A stretch of 64,000 bases of DNA. It comes from an uncultured Akkermansia sp. GTDB taxonomy: Bacteria > Verrucomicrobiota > Verrucomicrobiia > Verrucomicrobiales > Akkermansiaceae. Each line of letters begins with the position of its first letter. Positions within the stretch are counted from its first letter, which is position 1. Below are positions 41,441-50,339 of the stretch, in pieces. The position numbers were made by a program, and so were the translations under genes. The DNA is taken from assembly GCA_905200945.1 (NCBI GenBank), contig CAJKMG010000001.1, positions 186,001 through 250,000 on the forward strand. Direction: 5' to 3'. A model generated the notes under the pieces. It was not told the origin of the DNA. It saw only the letters and a list, made by a program, of their open reading frames with translations, and made no database searches.

Positions 41441-44101
41441 ATGATGCAAACCTTTTCCAGATTCCATCTTCCCCATACCGTTCTCACATCCTGCGCGGCT
41501 GTCCTGCTTTCCCTGAACGGCACATCCCCCGCAACTGCCTCCCTCCCTTCGGGAGAAACCTTCCCGCAGGACAGGCAGGATCTTCTGGAAAACAAAAAAT
41601 ACCAGCAGGGGCTGAAAGCTCTGGAAAACCGCCTTCCCCTGGAAGCCAGCAAGCACTTCCAGGAATGCCTATCTTCCAAGAACCTTTCGGAACCGCAAAA
41701 AGCCATTATCCGCCCCTTTCTGGCAGAAGCCCTGATTCGCGCCAAAAAAACGGAAGAAGGACTGAATGCCTGGGAGCAGCTGCCGGACTCCCCCATGAAA
41801 TCTTACTGGACAGCGGTGGGACTTTTCAATAAAGGCTCCTTTACCAAAGCCCTGGAAAAACTTACCGCCATCCCGGAAACAGATCCGCTTTCCCTTTACG
41901 GCTTTCAATTGAAAGCCCAGCTTGCTCGCCGGCTTCAGGACCAACAGCTTTTATTGGAAACCCTCAGCAGGCTGGGGCAGGCGGAATCCTCCGCTGTCTC
42001 CCGCCCCGCGCTCCTTCTCCTGGCGGATGTACTGGTGAATCTGGAACGTTACCAGGATGCCGCCGCTATCCTTGAACAACTCAAAACGGGAACGAAAGAT
42101 GAGACGGACAACAACCATCTCATGCGTTCATACGCCGAACTCATAGAAGGCAAGCTGGCCGTCAAACAGGGAAATCTGGACCAGGCCATCAAAACCTTCA
42201 CCGCCGTTATGGACAACAAGTCCTATCCGGGAAAAATACGTGATCTGGGCCGCCTGGCTCTCGCCAAGGCGGAAATAGCCCGGGAGAAAAATAATCCGGA
42301 ACAAGCGGAAGAGGAAACGCGTTCCCAGCCTCAGGAAGAGGAAGCTCCGCACACCGCCGGAACGGCGGAGGAACGCCTGTTGGCGTTTATTGGCGGCAAA
42401 TCGGAATCCGCCTTGCTGATGGACGCCTTCAATATTCTGCTGGATGAAGGCATCTTCCGCACCAATCCCCAGGCTCTGGAAAAACTCAACGGCTGGGTAA
42501 AGGCCAGGGACGCATCCCGCCAGCCGGCGGCCATGTACGCCATGGGAAAACTTCTTCTGGAAAAAGATGACCTGTCAGGCGCCGTCAAAATGGCGGAAGA
42601 AGGGCTCTCCAAATATCCCCAGAGTCTTCCCGTTCAAATTCTTTCCCTGAATACCATTACTGTTCTGCTGGATAAAAACCGCCTGAAAGAAGCGGAACAC
42701 CTTATTTCCAAATATCCCGGTTCATCCCCTGACCTTGTCTTCCAGCAGGGAGCCCTGGCTTTCCTCAAAAAAGACTACTCCCTGGCGCAGAACCTTTTCC
42801 AGGAAGCGGCACGCAGCGCTTCGGAAGCAACGGCGGAAAACGCCCTGTTCAATGAAAACCTGGCCGCCCTGAATGCCAATGACTCCTCCGGAGCCGCCGC
42901 GCTTATCAAGGAAGCCGCAGGATCTCCCCGTCTCCGGGAAAGCATCCTCTTTGAACAGGCCCACTACGCCGCTAAAAGAATGGATCCTCAGGCTGCAGAA
43001 TTACTGGCAAATTTCATAGCTCTGGCGGAAACTCCGGACCTGAAAATCCAGGCTCGGCTGGACCAGGCGGAAGTAGCCCTGAATCTCAACCCTCCGGACC
43101 TGAAAACCGTGCAGGCTATCATCCCCCTGTTGGAAAAAGAGCAGTTGTCTCCGGAACAGGCCATGCAGCTGGCGCGGCTGAATATTCTGGAAGCGGAGAG
43201 CCGGCAGGAATGGCCCAACGCCATTCAGGCCTGCCGGAGAGCCATTGCCCTGGATGCGGAAGGCAAACATGCGGATATGCTTTACCTCAAACTGGGAGAA
43301 CTTCTGTACAAAAACGGAGACTTCCATGAAGCGCAGCTTATTCTCCAGCCCTTTCCCTCCAAATACCCTGACAGTCCTCTTCAGGCGGCAGCCCTCTTCC
43401 TGGCAGGAAAAGCCGCCCAGCAAAGTAATGCCGGCAACACGCTGAACGCCGCCCTGAACATCTTCAAAACCCTGGGCGCGGGAAACACCCCCTTTGCCCA
43501 GCCAGCCAGAATAGAAGAAGCTTCCATTCTGCTGCGCATGGGAAAGGCGGATCAATGCATCTCCACCCTGGAGAACCTGCTTTCCTCCCCATTGCCGCGC
43601 TACATGCGCCTTCTGGCCCTCTCCATCCAGGCAGACGCCTGGGTGACTAAGGAAGATACCCATTCGGACACTCTGCGCAAGGCCATCAACCTCTGTACGG
43701 AAATCCTGAATACGCCCAACCTGGGGCTGGCCTGGAAATTCAAAGCCCTGACCCAGCGGGCCCAGTTCTACGAACGAATGAATGAACAAAAAAAGGCACT
43801 GGACGACTATGCCTCCATTCTGGCCCATACGCCCAGCGGAAGTTCCGCCAACAAACGCAGGGACTGGCACTGGTTCTACAATGCCGGTTTTGCCTCCATC
43901 CGCCTGCTGGGCCAGCTTCAGGACTGGGACGGAGCCCTGGCGCTGGCAAAAAAACTGGCGCAGACTTCCGGCCCCAGAGCCAGGGAAGCAGCGGCTTATG
44001 CGCGGCGCATCCAGCTGGAACACTTCATTTGGCAAGATGAACCGGAAGCTTCCGTACTGGAAAATGCAAATCCGGCGGCACCGGAGCAAACCGCGGATTG
44101 A
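41441..44101 (+). CDS. Large tetratricopeptide-repeat protein, exported
   Basis: An 886-residue protein with an N-terminal signal-like segment (HTVLTSCAAVLLSLNGTSPA). The whole chain is helical, with many TPR-like pairs, for instance ALIRAKKTEEGLNAWEQLPD, KTFTAVMDNKSYPGKIRDLG and LYKNGDFHEAQLILQPFPSK; the last also resembles the YbgF/BamD class repeats. An acidic patch lies about residues 287-305 (PEQAEEETRSQPQEEE). It probably scaffolds a periplasmic complex with the preceding M23 peptidase (7 bp away) and the SecD-P1-like lipoprotein, but the partners are unknown. Confidence 0.75.
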   Translation: MMQTFSRFHLPHTVLTSCAAVLLSLNGTSPATASLPSGETFPQDRQDLLENKKYQQGLKALENRLPLEASKHFQECLSSKNLSEPQKAIIRPFLAEALIRAKKTEEGLNAWEQLPDSPMKSYWTAVGLFNKGSFTKALEKLTAIPETDPLSLYGFQLKAQLARRLQDQQLLLETLSRLGQAESSAVSRPALLLLADVLVNLERYQDAAAILEQLKTGTKDETDNNHLMRSYAELIEGKLAVKQGNLDQAIKTFTAVMDNKSYPGKIRDLGRLALAKAEIAREKNNPEQAEEETRSQPQEEEAPHTAGTAEERLLAFIGGKSESALLMDAFNILLDEGIFRTNPQALEKLNGWVKARDASRQPAAMYAMGKLLLEKDDLSGAVKMAEEGLSKYPQSLPVQILSLNTITVLLDKNRLKEAEHLISKYPGSSPDLVFQQGALAFLKKDYSLAQNLFQEAARSASEATAENALFNENLAALNANDSSGAAALIKEAAGSPRLRESILFEQAHYAAKRMDPQAAELLANFIALAETPDLKIQARLDQAEVALNLNPPDLKTVQAIIPLLEKEQLSPEQAMQLARLNILEAESRQEWPNAIQACRRAIALDAEGKHADMLYLKLGELLYKNGDFHEAQLILQPFPSKYPDSPLQAAALFLAGKAAQQSNAGNTLNAALNIFKTLGAGNTPFAQPARIEEASILLRMGKADQCISTLENLLSSPLPRYMRLLALSIQADAWVTKEDTHSDTLRKAINLCTEILNTPNLGLAWKFKALTQRAQFYERMNEQKKALDDYASILAHTPSGSSANKRRDWHWFYNAGFASIRLLGQLQDWDGALALAKKLAQTSGPRAREAAAYARRIQLEHFIWQDEPEASVLENANPAAPEQTAD

Positions 44102-44110
44102 GCCCCCGTC

Positions 44111-45454
44111 ATGGATACCCCACACACAGCAAAAAACTGGAGACTCAACGCAGCGGCCATCATCATGGACGCTGAAGGCTGCGTGTTGCTGGGCAAGGAC
44201 AGCGGCCGCAACCCGTACTGGCATTTCCCGCAGGGAGGCGTCATTAAAGACGAAAGTATTGAACAGACTCTTGCAAGGGAAGTATGGGAAGAAGTGGGGC
44301 TGCGCCCTACGGAATACACCATTGTCAGCCGCGTGCCCGGCCTGCGCTACAAATACCCTTCCGGCAACCGTAAAGTTACGCGCTGGATAGGCCAGGAACA
44401 AACTTACTTCCTTGTGCGCTGCAAAACCAGGCGCCCTAAAACGGATTTGCACCGCAGCCCCGAATTTTCAAAAACGAAATGGATTCCCCTCCAGAATCTC
44501 AAACTGGAAATGTTTCCCAAATTCAAAAGGAAAGTCATCAAAAACGCCCTTCAGCAATTCTTCGGTCCCGGCTTTCTTTCCAAACGCGCCGCTGTGAAAA
44601 CATCTTCACCCTCCTCACCCTCATCTTCAACACTAACTCCGCGTACAATGAACCGTTACCTGGTGCCTCCGGGCAAAAAACTGCGTTTAAAGGATTATTC
44701 TCCGGATGACAAATCTCTCTTCTCCGGAACCAAGGAAGAATCCCTGATTGAATTCGACAAACTGAGGGAAGAACTGCAGGAACTGCAAAAAAAACTTTTT
44801 GCCCAGCATAAGCACAAAATTCTGGTCATTCTTCAGGCCATGGATGCAGGGGGCAAGGACGGCTGCGTCAAGCATGTCTTCTCCCGGGTGGATCCGCAGG
44901 GGCTGCACGTAGTCCCCTTCAAAAAACCCACTACTGAGGAACTGGACCATGATTTCCTGTGGCGCGTTCACAAAGAAGTGCCCGCCAAAGGGCAAATAGC
45001 CATCTTCAACCGTTCCCATTACGAAGATATCATTGCCGTCCGCGTAAAAAAAATCTTCCCGGATCCAGTCTGGAAACGCCGCTACAAGCACGTCCTCGAC
45101 TTTGAATCCATGCTTGCGGAAGAAGGAACCGTCATCATCAAGCTATTCCTGAATATCTCCAAGGCGGAACAGAAAAAACGGCTGGAATCCAGACTTCAGG
45201 ATCCGGATAAACTTTGGAAATTCTGCATGGATGACCTGGATGACCGGAATCGTTGGGATGAATTCCAGACAGCCTACCAGGATCTCATTGAAAAAACATC
45301 TACTCCGGAAGCTCCCTGGTACATCATCCCGGCAGACCGGAAATGGTATAGAAACCTGGTTGTCGCCCGCTTGATGGTAGAAAAACTGCGCCATCTCCAG
45401 CTTTCTCTTCCCACTCCCAACTTTGATCCCGCCTCCATCATCATTCCAGACTGA
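44111..45454 (+). CDS. Nudix hydrolase fused to polyphosphate kinase 2
   Basis: A 447-residue two-domain protein. Residues 1-165 form a Nudix domain with the complete box at 42-64 (GGVIKDESIEQTL then AREVWEEVGL), and WHFPQGGV, typical of RppH-like RNA 5' pyrophosphohydrolases. A Ser/Pro-rich linker (residues 167-180) joins to a PPK2 domain (residues 185-447) with QAMDAGGKDGCVKHVF and PADRKWYRNLVVARL. PPK2 transfers phosphate between polyphosphate and nucleotides. An internal ATG at residue 180 (44648) could yield PPK2 alone. The two domains are in one frame without interruption. Confidence 0.9.
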   Translation: MDTPHTAKNWRLNAAAIIMDAEGCVLLGKDSGRNPYWHFPQGGVIKDESIEQTLAREVWEEVGLRPTEYTIVSRVPGLRYKYPSGNRKVTRWIGQEQTYFLVRCKTRRPKTDLHRSPEFSKTKWIPLQNLKLEMFPKFKRKVIKNALQQFFGPGFLSKRAAVKTSSPSSPSSSTLTPRTMNRYLVPPGKKLRLKDYSPDDKSLFSGTKEESLIEFDKLREELQELQKKLFAQHKHKILVILQAMDAGGKDGCVKHVFSRVDPQGLHVVPFKKPTTEELDHDFLWRVHKEVPAKGQIAIFNRSHYEDIIAVRVKKIFPDPVWKRRYKHVLDFESMLAEEGTVIIKLFLNISKAEQKKRLESRLQDPDKLWKFCMDDLDDRNRWDEFQTAYQDLIEKTSTPEAPWYIIPADRKWYRNLVVARLMVEKLRHLQLSLPTPNFDPASIIIPD

Positions 45455-45572
45455 TAAAATCTGTCATAACGATAACTAATTTGTGCATAATAAAATTATT
45501 TTTGTACATTTCTCGGTATTCAGTTGTCCCATTATTACAAAATCTGCATTATTCACAATAACAATCAAAACT

Positions 45573-45657
45573 TAGAATTTCTAACGCTTGACTGTTCTAG
45601 TGAAAAATTGTTAGAAAACAACTTAACACCTAGAACGTGTAAACATTCTACATAGAA
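45573..45657. promoter_or_regulatory. Seven-copy TTCTA/TAGAA operator-like array
   Basis: In 85 bp just before the DeoR gene the pentamer TTCTA or its complement TAGAA occurs seven times (45573, 45579, 45595, 45612, 45631, 45646, 45653). Larger dyads are GTTCTAG (45594-45600) with CTAGAAC (45630-45636), and TTTCTAAC (45578-45585) with GTTAGAAA (45610-45617), interleaved. DeoR-family proteins bind repeated short operators, so autoregulation is likely (inference). Confidence 0.5.
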
Positions 45658-45669
45658 AAACAAAATCAA

Positions 45670-46419
45670 ATGTATTTAGCATCCCAACGCAAAGAGTTTA
45701 TTCTGAAAACGCTGGCCGAACATGGAGCTGCAAGGACCATTGCTCTGGCCAAACAGATGAAGGTCACGGATGAAACGGTCCGCAATGATTTGATTAACCT
45801 TGAAAAACGCGGTTTCCTCAAGCGCGTTCACGGCGGAGCCCTGGCGCTTACTCATAAATCCCTTCATGAAGACATTGTCACTCAGGACGATGTGTCTATC
45901 AGGATTGCCAAAAAAACTGTCCAGAATATTCCCGCTTCCGTGGTTATGTTCATTGACAGCAGCACCATGGGCTACCAAATATGCAACCACATCAATTCCA
46001 AGGACACGCACGTAGTTTCCAACAATCCCACGTTGCTGACCCGGCTTGAAGGTATTCCGAATCTGAGCTTCTATTGCACGGGCGGGCACTTCGACCGTGA
46101 AGCCCTGGTCTATGTAGGACAGGACGCAGCCAAGGCCGCCGGCTCCCTGAGCATTGACATGGTTGTGCTGACGCCAGACTGCTACTCCCCCAAGCATGGA
46201 GCCGGATACAAGAACATGCTGCAATCCGAATTCATCAAGAGCGTCATTCCCGCAGATGCCAAAGTAATCATCGCCATGCCTTCCACCAGCATAGCGAACA
46301 ACCCGGCATTCTATACCGTTGCGCCCACGCAGGTTTCCATGCTCATCACTGATGAGGCTCTTTCTCCGGAAATGGCCGATCAGATTGAAAAGAGCGGTGT
46401 CAAGGTGGAACTCGCCTGA
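45670..46419 (+). CDS. DeoR-family transcriptional regulator
   Basis: A 249-residue repressor. The N-terminal winged helix-turn-helix (RKEFILKTLAEHGAARTIAL, then TDETVRNDLINLEKRGFLKR) ends in VHGGAL, the family signature. The C-terminal sensor domain (FIDSSTMGYQICNHI, and AAGSLSIDMVVL) binds a phosphorylated sugar in relatives. No sugar gene is adjacent, so the regulon cannot be told. The gene stands alone, with an operator-like array upstream and a terminator after it. Confidence 0.92.
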   Translation: MYLASQRKEFILKTLAEHGAARTIALAKQMKVTDETVRNDLINLEKRGFLKRVHGGALALTHKSLHEDIVTQDDVSIRIAKKTVQNIPASVVMFIDSSTMGYQICNHINSKDTHVVSNNPTLLTRLEGIPNLSFYCTGGHFDREALVYVGQDAAKAAGSLSIDMVVLTPDCYSPKHGAGYKNMLQSEFIKSVIPADAKVIIAMPSTSIANNPAFYTVAPTQVSMLITDEALSPEMADQIEKSGVKVELA

Positions 46420-46439
46420 TGCCTGTCTGTTTTACAAGG

Positions 46440-46472
46440 GGCGGAAGTTCTTCGGAACTTCCGCCTTTTTTA
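46440..46472 (+). terminator. Terminator of DeoR gene with UUCG tetraloop
   Basis: GGCGGAAGTTC (46440-46450) and GAACTTCCGCC (46455-46465) form an 11-bp stem closing on a C(UUCG)G tetraloop, followed by a T run. Confidence 0.95.
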
Positions 46473-46478
46473 TCATTA

Positions 46479-46922
46479 TCACATACTCTCTCTTTTCCAT
46501 TCCATCCGATACTCCCGGCTTCCCGTCAGCTCATCCTCCCTGGAACCTATTTCTTCAAATCCTCCGCGCCGATAGAATGCACGGGCGCGGGCGTTCTCTT
46601 CGTAAACCCCCACCGTCAGCATTCCCTTACTGCGTTCCTTCACCCAGTCCAGCAACTCTGTACCTATTCCTTCGCACTGGCGCTCCGGCGCCACGAACAG
46701 GGCAGCCAGTTCCCCTTCCCCCACCAGGCAGGCAAACCCGACAACGCGGCCGCCGTCCCTGCACACCCATGTACGCGCCCTGGGCAGGTACACCTGCCTC
46801 ATATTTTCCACCAGGCCGCACCAGAACCCCACGCCCGCAAAAGAATGGGCCTGTTCGGACGCCTTCAACCAAATATTCAAAACCTCCGTTTCATCCCTGT
46901 TCTGGTAATGTTCTATTTTCAT
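46479..46922 (-). CDS. GNAT-family N-acetyltransferase
   Basis: A 147-residue single-domain acetyltransferase. LAALFVAPERQCEGIGTELL contains the Q-x-x-G-I-G acetyl-CoA loop, and VYEENARARAFYRRGGFEEI is the late motif with the tyrosine general acid. The sequence resembles the PanZ/YjaB-like small GNATs, but the substrate is unknown. The gene ends 7 bp from the DeoR terminator on the opposite strand, and lies downstream of the cysteine desulfurase on the same strand with a 226-bp gap. Confidence 0.88.
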   Translation of the reverse strand: MKIEHYQNRDETEVLNIWLKASEQAHSFAGVGFWCGLVENMRQVYLPRARTWVCRDGGRVVGFACLVGEGELAALFVAPERQCEGIGTELLDWVKERSKGMLTVGVYEENARARAFYRRGGFEEIGSREDELTGSREYRMEWKRESM

Positions 46923-47148
46923 GCCTTGATAACGGGAACGCTGCCCTCTTCCTGTAGTTTATACAGATTAGCATGGCAGAGGCATGGAACTCAAGAAAGA
47001 AAGTCCCGCCTTCCGGCAAAAACGAAAGGGAAGAGCATGCCATCCGGCGTCTCTTCCCCCCCCTTTTCCACTCAATACACCGCCGAACCCCGGACCATGT
47101 AATACAAACGGCTTCCTGAAAAAGAGCCTCTGCCTCTCCGACCCGCCA

Positions 47149-48318
47149 CTACGGCCTGTACACGAGCACCGGGCCAGTACGCGAAGACTGAACGCCGCGC
47201 ACCTTCCGAACGGCGGCACTCACCAGGGCTACAGCCTGTTCCACTTCCTCCTGCGTCGTCATGAAAGACAGGGAAAAACGCAGGGAAGAACGTACAACCT
47301 CGTCAGATAATCCCATCGCCGTCAGCACGTGGGAAGGCATCGGCTGTAGCGTGTGGCAGGCAGACCCTGCCGAACACAGCAGGCCGGCAGGTTCCAGCAA
47401 CAACATCAGCGCTTCCGCCGTACATCCGTCAAACGCCAGATTGGAAGTATTAGGAATACGTTCCATTCCGCCGGAATGCACCGTCACGCCACCCACCTGC
47501 ACCCGCAGAAGATCCTCAAAAGAATCCCGCATCCGGGACAGCCGCCCGGCGTCTTCCTTCAAGTGCCTCAATGCCGCACGCGCCGCCGCCCCAAAACCAA
47601 TGATTCCCGGAACATTCTCCGTGCCGGATCTCAAGCCGTACTCCTGCCCGCCTCCGAACAGCAAAGGAGAAAAAGGAGCCCCCGCTCTCCTGTACAAACA
47701 TCCAACCCCCTTGGGGCCATGGAATTTGTGTGCGGACACGGAAGCATAATCCACCTCCATTCCGTGCAAATCCACGGGAATTTTTCCGGCGCATTGAACC
47801 ACATCCAAATGCACGGGAACTCCGTGCTTCCCGGCGGAGGAACACAAAACCGCCGCATCCTGCAATGCCCCTGTCTCATTGTTGGCCCAGGCAAAAGAAA
47901 CGCCGGATACGCCCCCTGCGCACATGGACTCCCATTTTTCCGGAATCGCTCTCCCTTCTCCGTCCACGGGGCAGACACGGCCGCAGCCCAGAGCCAAGGC
48001 AGTTTTCAGGGAAGCATCATGGTCCGTGGACAAAACGCCTACCCCCCCCTCCCGGCTCCCCCTCATCTGACGGAAAGCCATATTGGACGCTTCCGTTCCA
48101 CCGGAAGTAAATATAATTTCCGAAGGCAATGCGCCCAACAGGGCGGCAACGGCGGCACGGGCCTCTTCCACCGCCTCACGCACGCGCCTGGCAGAGCCGT
48201 AACCGGCGGACGGGTTGAAAAACCGCTCCTTTAAAAACGGCTCCATGGCCTCGTAAACCTCCGGAGCCAACGGTGTGGTAGCGTTATTATCCCAATAAAT
48301 CACGCCTTCATAACTCAC
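47149..48318 (-). CDS. Cysteine desulfurase (NifS/IscS-like)
   Basis: About 389 residues. PLP-dependent enzyme taking sulfur from cysteine as a protein persulfide for Fe-S clusters, thiolated tRNA or other uses. IYWDNNATTPLAPEV and IFTSGGTEASNM are at the N-terminal half, the PLP Lys is in SVSAHKFHGPKGVG, and the catalytic Cys is in LLCSAGSACHTLQP. A GTG at 48318 or 48303 gives the normal family start; a longer open frame to 48372 is not expected. The suf genes in this window lie 15 kb away, so pairing with SufB/C is possible but not shown. Confidence 0.9.
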   Translation of the reverse strand: MSYEGVIYWDNNATTPLAPEVYEAMEPFLKERFFNPSAGYGSARRVREAVEEARAAVAALLGALPSEIIFTSGGTEASNMAFRQMRGSREGGVGVLSTDHDASLKTALALGCGRVCPVDGEGRAIPEKWESMCAGGVSGVSFAWANNETGALQDAAVLCSSAGKHGVPVHLDVVQCAGKIPVDLHGMEVDYASVSAHKFHGPKGVGCLYRRAGAPFSPLLFGGGQEYGLRSGTENVPGIIGFGAAARAALRHLKEDAGRLSRMRDSFEDLLRVQVGGVTVHSGGMERIPNTSNLAFDGCTAEALMLLLEPAGLLCSAGSACHTLQPMPSHVLTAMGLSDEVVRSSLRFSLSFMTTQEEVEQAVALVSAAVRKVRGVQSSRTGPVLVYRP

Positions 48319-48400
48319 CCAATCGCGGGAAGGAGTCAAGCCGGAACATAATGCGCGGCTGCACGAGATCACTCTTCACTTTTACCCGTAATTCCGCATA

Positions 48401-49084
48401 ATGCGTCTCATGCGTTTCCTCATTACGGCAGGCCCTACCAGGGAAGCTATTGACCCCGTCAGATACCTCACCAACCACTCCTCCGGGAAAATGGGGTATT
48501 GCCTGGCGGAAGCGGCTGTTCACGAAGGCCACAGCGTCCTTCTCATCTCTGGCCCCACGTCCCTGGACATTCCGTACGGAGTGGACTTCCTGCCAGTGGA
48601 ATGCGCACAGGAAATGTATGACGCTGTTAAAAACCAGGCTCCCTGCGCTGACGCGGCTATCCTCAGCGCCGCCGTGGCGGATTATCGCCCCGTCTCCGTT
48701 CCGGACCGCAAAATCAAAAAAACGGGGGATCGTATGATTTTGGAACTGGAACGCACTGCGGACATTCTGGGCTCCATGCGCACGGAATTCGGCTTCAGCG
48801 GCATTTTGGTAGGCTTTGCGGCGGAAACTCATGACGTGGAAAATTATGCGCGCGGCAAACTGGAACGCAAGCGGTGCGACATGATTGTGGCCAACGACGT
48901 TTCTCGCAGCGACATTGGCTTTAACTCCTCTGAAAATGAAGTGCTGCTCGTTTACCCGGACCGGACGGAGCTTCTGAAAAAAGCGCCTAAAGCACAAATT
49001 GCCCTTCAAATCATTGAGCGGGCCTGCCGCCTCGCACAGGGGAAAGCTCCGTCATGCCGAACGGCAGACCCGTTCCATGCTTGA
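48401..49084 (+). CDS. coaB: Phosphopantothenate-cysteine ligase (CoaB)
   Basis: A 227-residue enzyme that couples cysteine to 4'-phosphopantothenate in CoA synthesis. RFLITAGPTREAIDPVRYLT and NHSSGKMGYCLAEAA are the conserved CoaB N-terminus, with AAVADYRP and KKTGDRMILEL (the K-x-K-K region) and VGFAAETHD later. It is a stand-alone CoaB without the CoaC half; CoaC is encoded separately at 39180-39719. Divergent from the cysteine desulfurase. Confidence 0.93.
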   Translation: MRLMRFLITAGPTREAIDPVRYLTNHSSGKMGYCLAEAAVHEGHSVLLISGPTSLDIPYGVDFLPVECAQEMYDAVKNQAPCADAAILSAAVADYRPVSVPDRKIKKTGDRMILELERTADILGSMRTEFGFSGILVGFAAETHDVENYARGKLERKRCDMIVANDVSRSDIGFNSSENEVLLVYPDRTELLKKAPKAQIALQIIERACRLAQGKAPSCRTADPFHA

Positions 49085-49164
49085 ACCGGAAAAAGGTTTG
49101 CCCCACGATTCAATACGGCATGTCAATGCCGGCTGCCTTTCCCAGAACTACATTTTCACTTTTC

Positions 49165-50286
49165 ATGCCCGTCACTCTTCAGGATTTAGGCTGGAACGAC
49201 CGCTTTCAACGCGCTTTCGACGCCGTTGCCAAACCAGGCTGGGTGCCGGGACGCCTCATCCGGGAAACGAAAATCAACTTCACTGCTCTTCTGGACGGCG
49301 GAGAAGATGTAGATGTCGTCGTCAGCGGCAGGCTTTGGCATGATGCGGCCACGGATGCGGAACTGCCCGCCGTGGGAGACTGGGTGGCTATTGATCCGGG
49401 AGAAACGGGAGACGAGGCCGTCATACGCTCCATTCTCCCACGCCAGACCTGTTTTTCCCGTAAAGCTCCAGGGAAAAGCAGCGCGGAACAGGTATTGGGA
49501 ACCAATGTGGATATCGTGGCCGTGGTGACGGAGCCGGGAACGGACTTCAACCCCAGGCGCATGGAGCGCTATTTTACACTCATCCGCCGCAGCGGAGCCT
49601 CCCCCCTCATCCTGCTTAATAAGACGGATCTTTTTTCCGGGGAGGAAGTGGAAAAAGCCACGCAAATCCTGCGGGAACTCTCCCCGGAAAGCGCCATCAT
49701 CAGCATCAGCGCCCTGCACAACAGGGGAATCAGGGAATTCCGCAAATGTCTTTCCAAGGGAAAAACCATCTGTATCGTCGGATCCTCAGGCGTCGGAAAA
49801 TCCACACTGGTCAATACCCTGCTGGGAGATGAATGGCTCTGGACGGGAGAAGTCAATGAAGTAACCGGCAAAGGGCGCCATACGACTGTGGCGCGGGAAC
49901 TGGTGCTCCTCAAGCATGGAGGTTTGCTGATTGACAATCCCGGCATCCGGGAAATCCAGATGTGGACGGATGAACACACCCTCCGTGAAAGCTTCGCGGA
50001 TTTGACGGAGCTGTCCCATGAATGCAAATTTGCAGATTGCAGCCATGGTAAAGATTCCGGCTGTGCCATCAGGAAAGCCGTGGACGAAGGGCGGCTGGAC
50101 AAAGAGCGGTACTTAAACTTCCTGAATTTGGAAAATGAAATCGCCCGGCTTGCAAAACGCCAGAAAAAAAGGCAAATGAACATGGAACGGGCCGGGAAGA
50201 GAGACAGGAAAGTGCAGGCCCGGAACTATGAAGACCGCGTGGAGCTGGAACGCCGCCATACCCCCAACCACCGCAGCCATGACTGA
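49165..50286 (+). CDS. rsgA: Ribosome small subunit-dependent GTPase A
   Basis: A 373-residue circularly permuted GTPase that assists late 30S assembly. N-terminal OB-fold, then G4 (LNKTD), G1 (IVGSSGVGKSTLVN), G3 (IDNPGIRE) in the permuted order, and a C-terminal zinc region CKFADCSHGKDSGCAI. The ATG at 49165 (MPVTLQDLGW) is preferred; an upstream in-frame start at 49054 would overlap coaB. The C-terminus ends in a basic tail that may bind rRNA. Confidence 0.94.
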   Translation: MPVTLQDLGWNDRFQRAFDAVAKPGWVPGRLIRETKINFTALLDGGEDVDVVVSGRLWHDAATDAELPAVGDWVAIDPGETGDEAVIRSILPRQTCFSRKAPGKSSAEQVLGTNVDIVAVVTEPGTDFNPRRMERYFTLIRRSGASPLILLNKTDLFSGEEVEKATQILRELSPESAIISISALHNRGIREFRKCLSKGKTICIVGSSGVGKSTLVNTLLGDEWLWTGEVNEVTGKGRHTTVARELVLLKHGGLLIDNPGIREIQMWTDEHTLRESFADLTELSHECKFADCSHGKDSGCAIRKAVDEGRLDKERYLNFLNLENEIARLAKRQKKRQMNMERAGKRDRKVQARNYEDRVELERRHTPNHRSHD

Positions 50287-50339
50287 TTCACCGTCAAAAT
50301 TGGCTTGTCAAACTGCAAAAAGCCGCCTAATGGTGAAGA

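Noticed and set aside
43001..44452. Minus-strand frame of 483 codons
   Set aside because: Antisense to the TPR gene and the start of the Nudix fusion.
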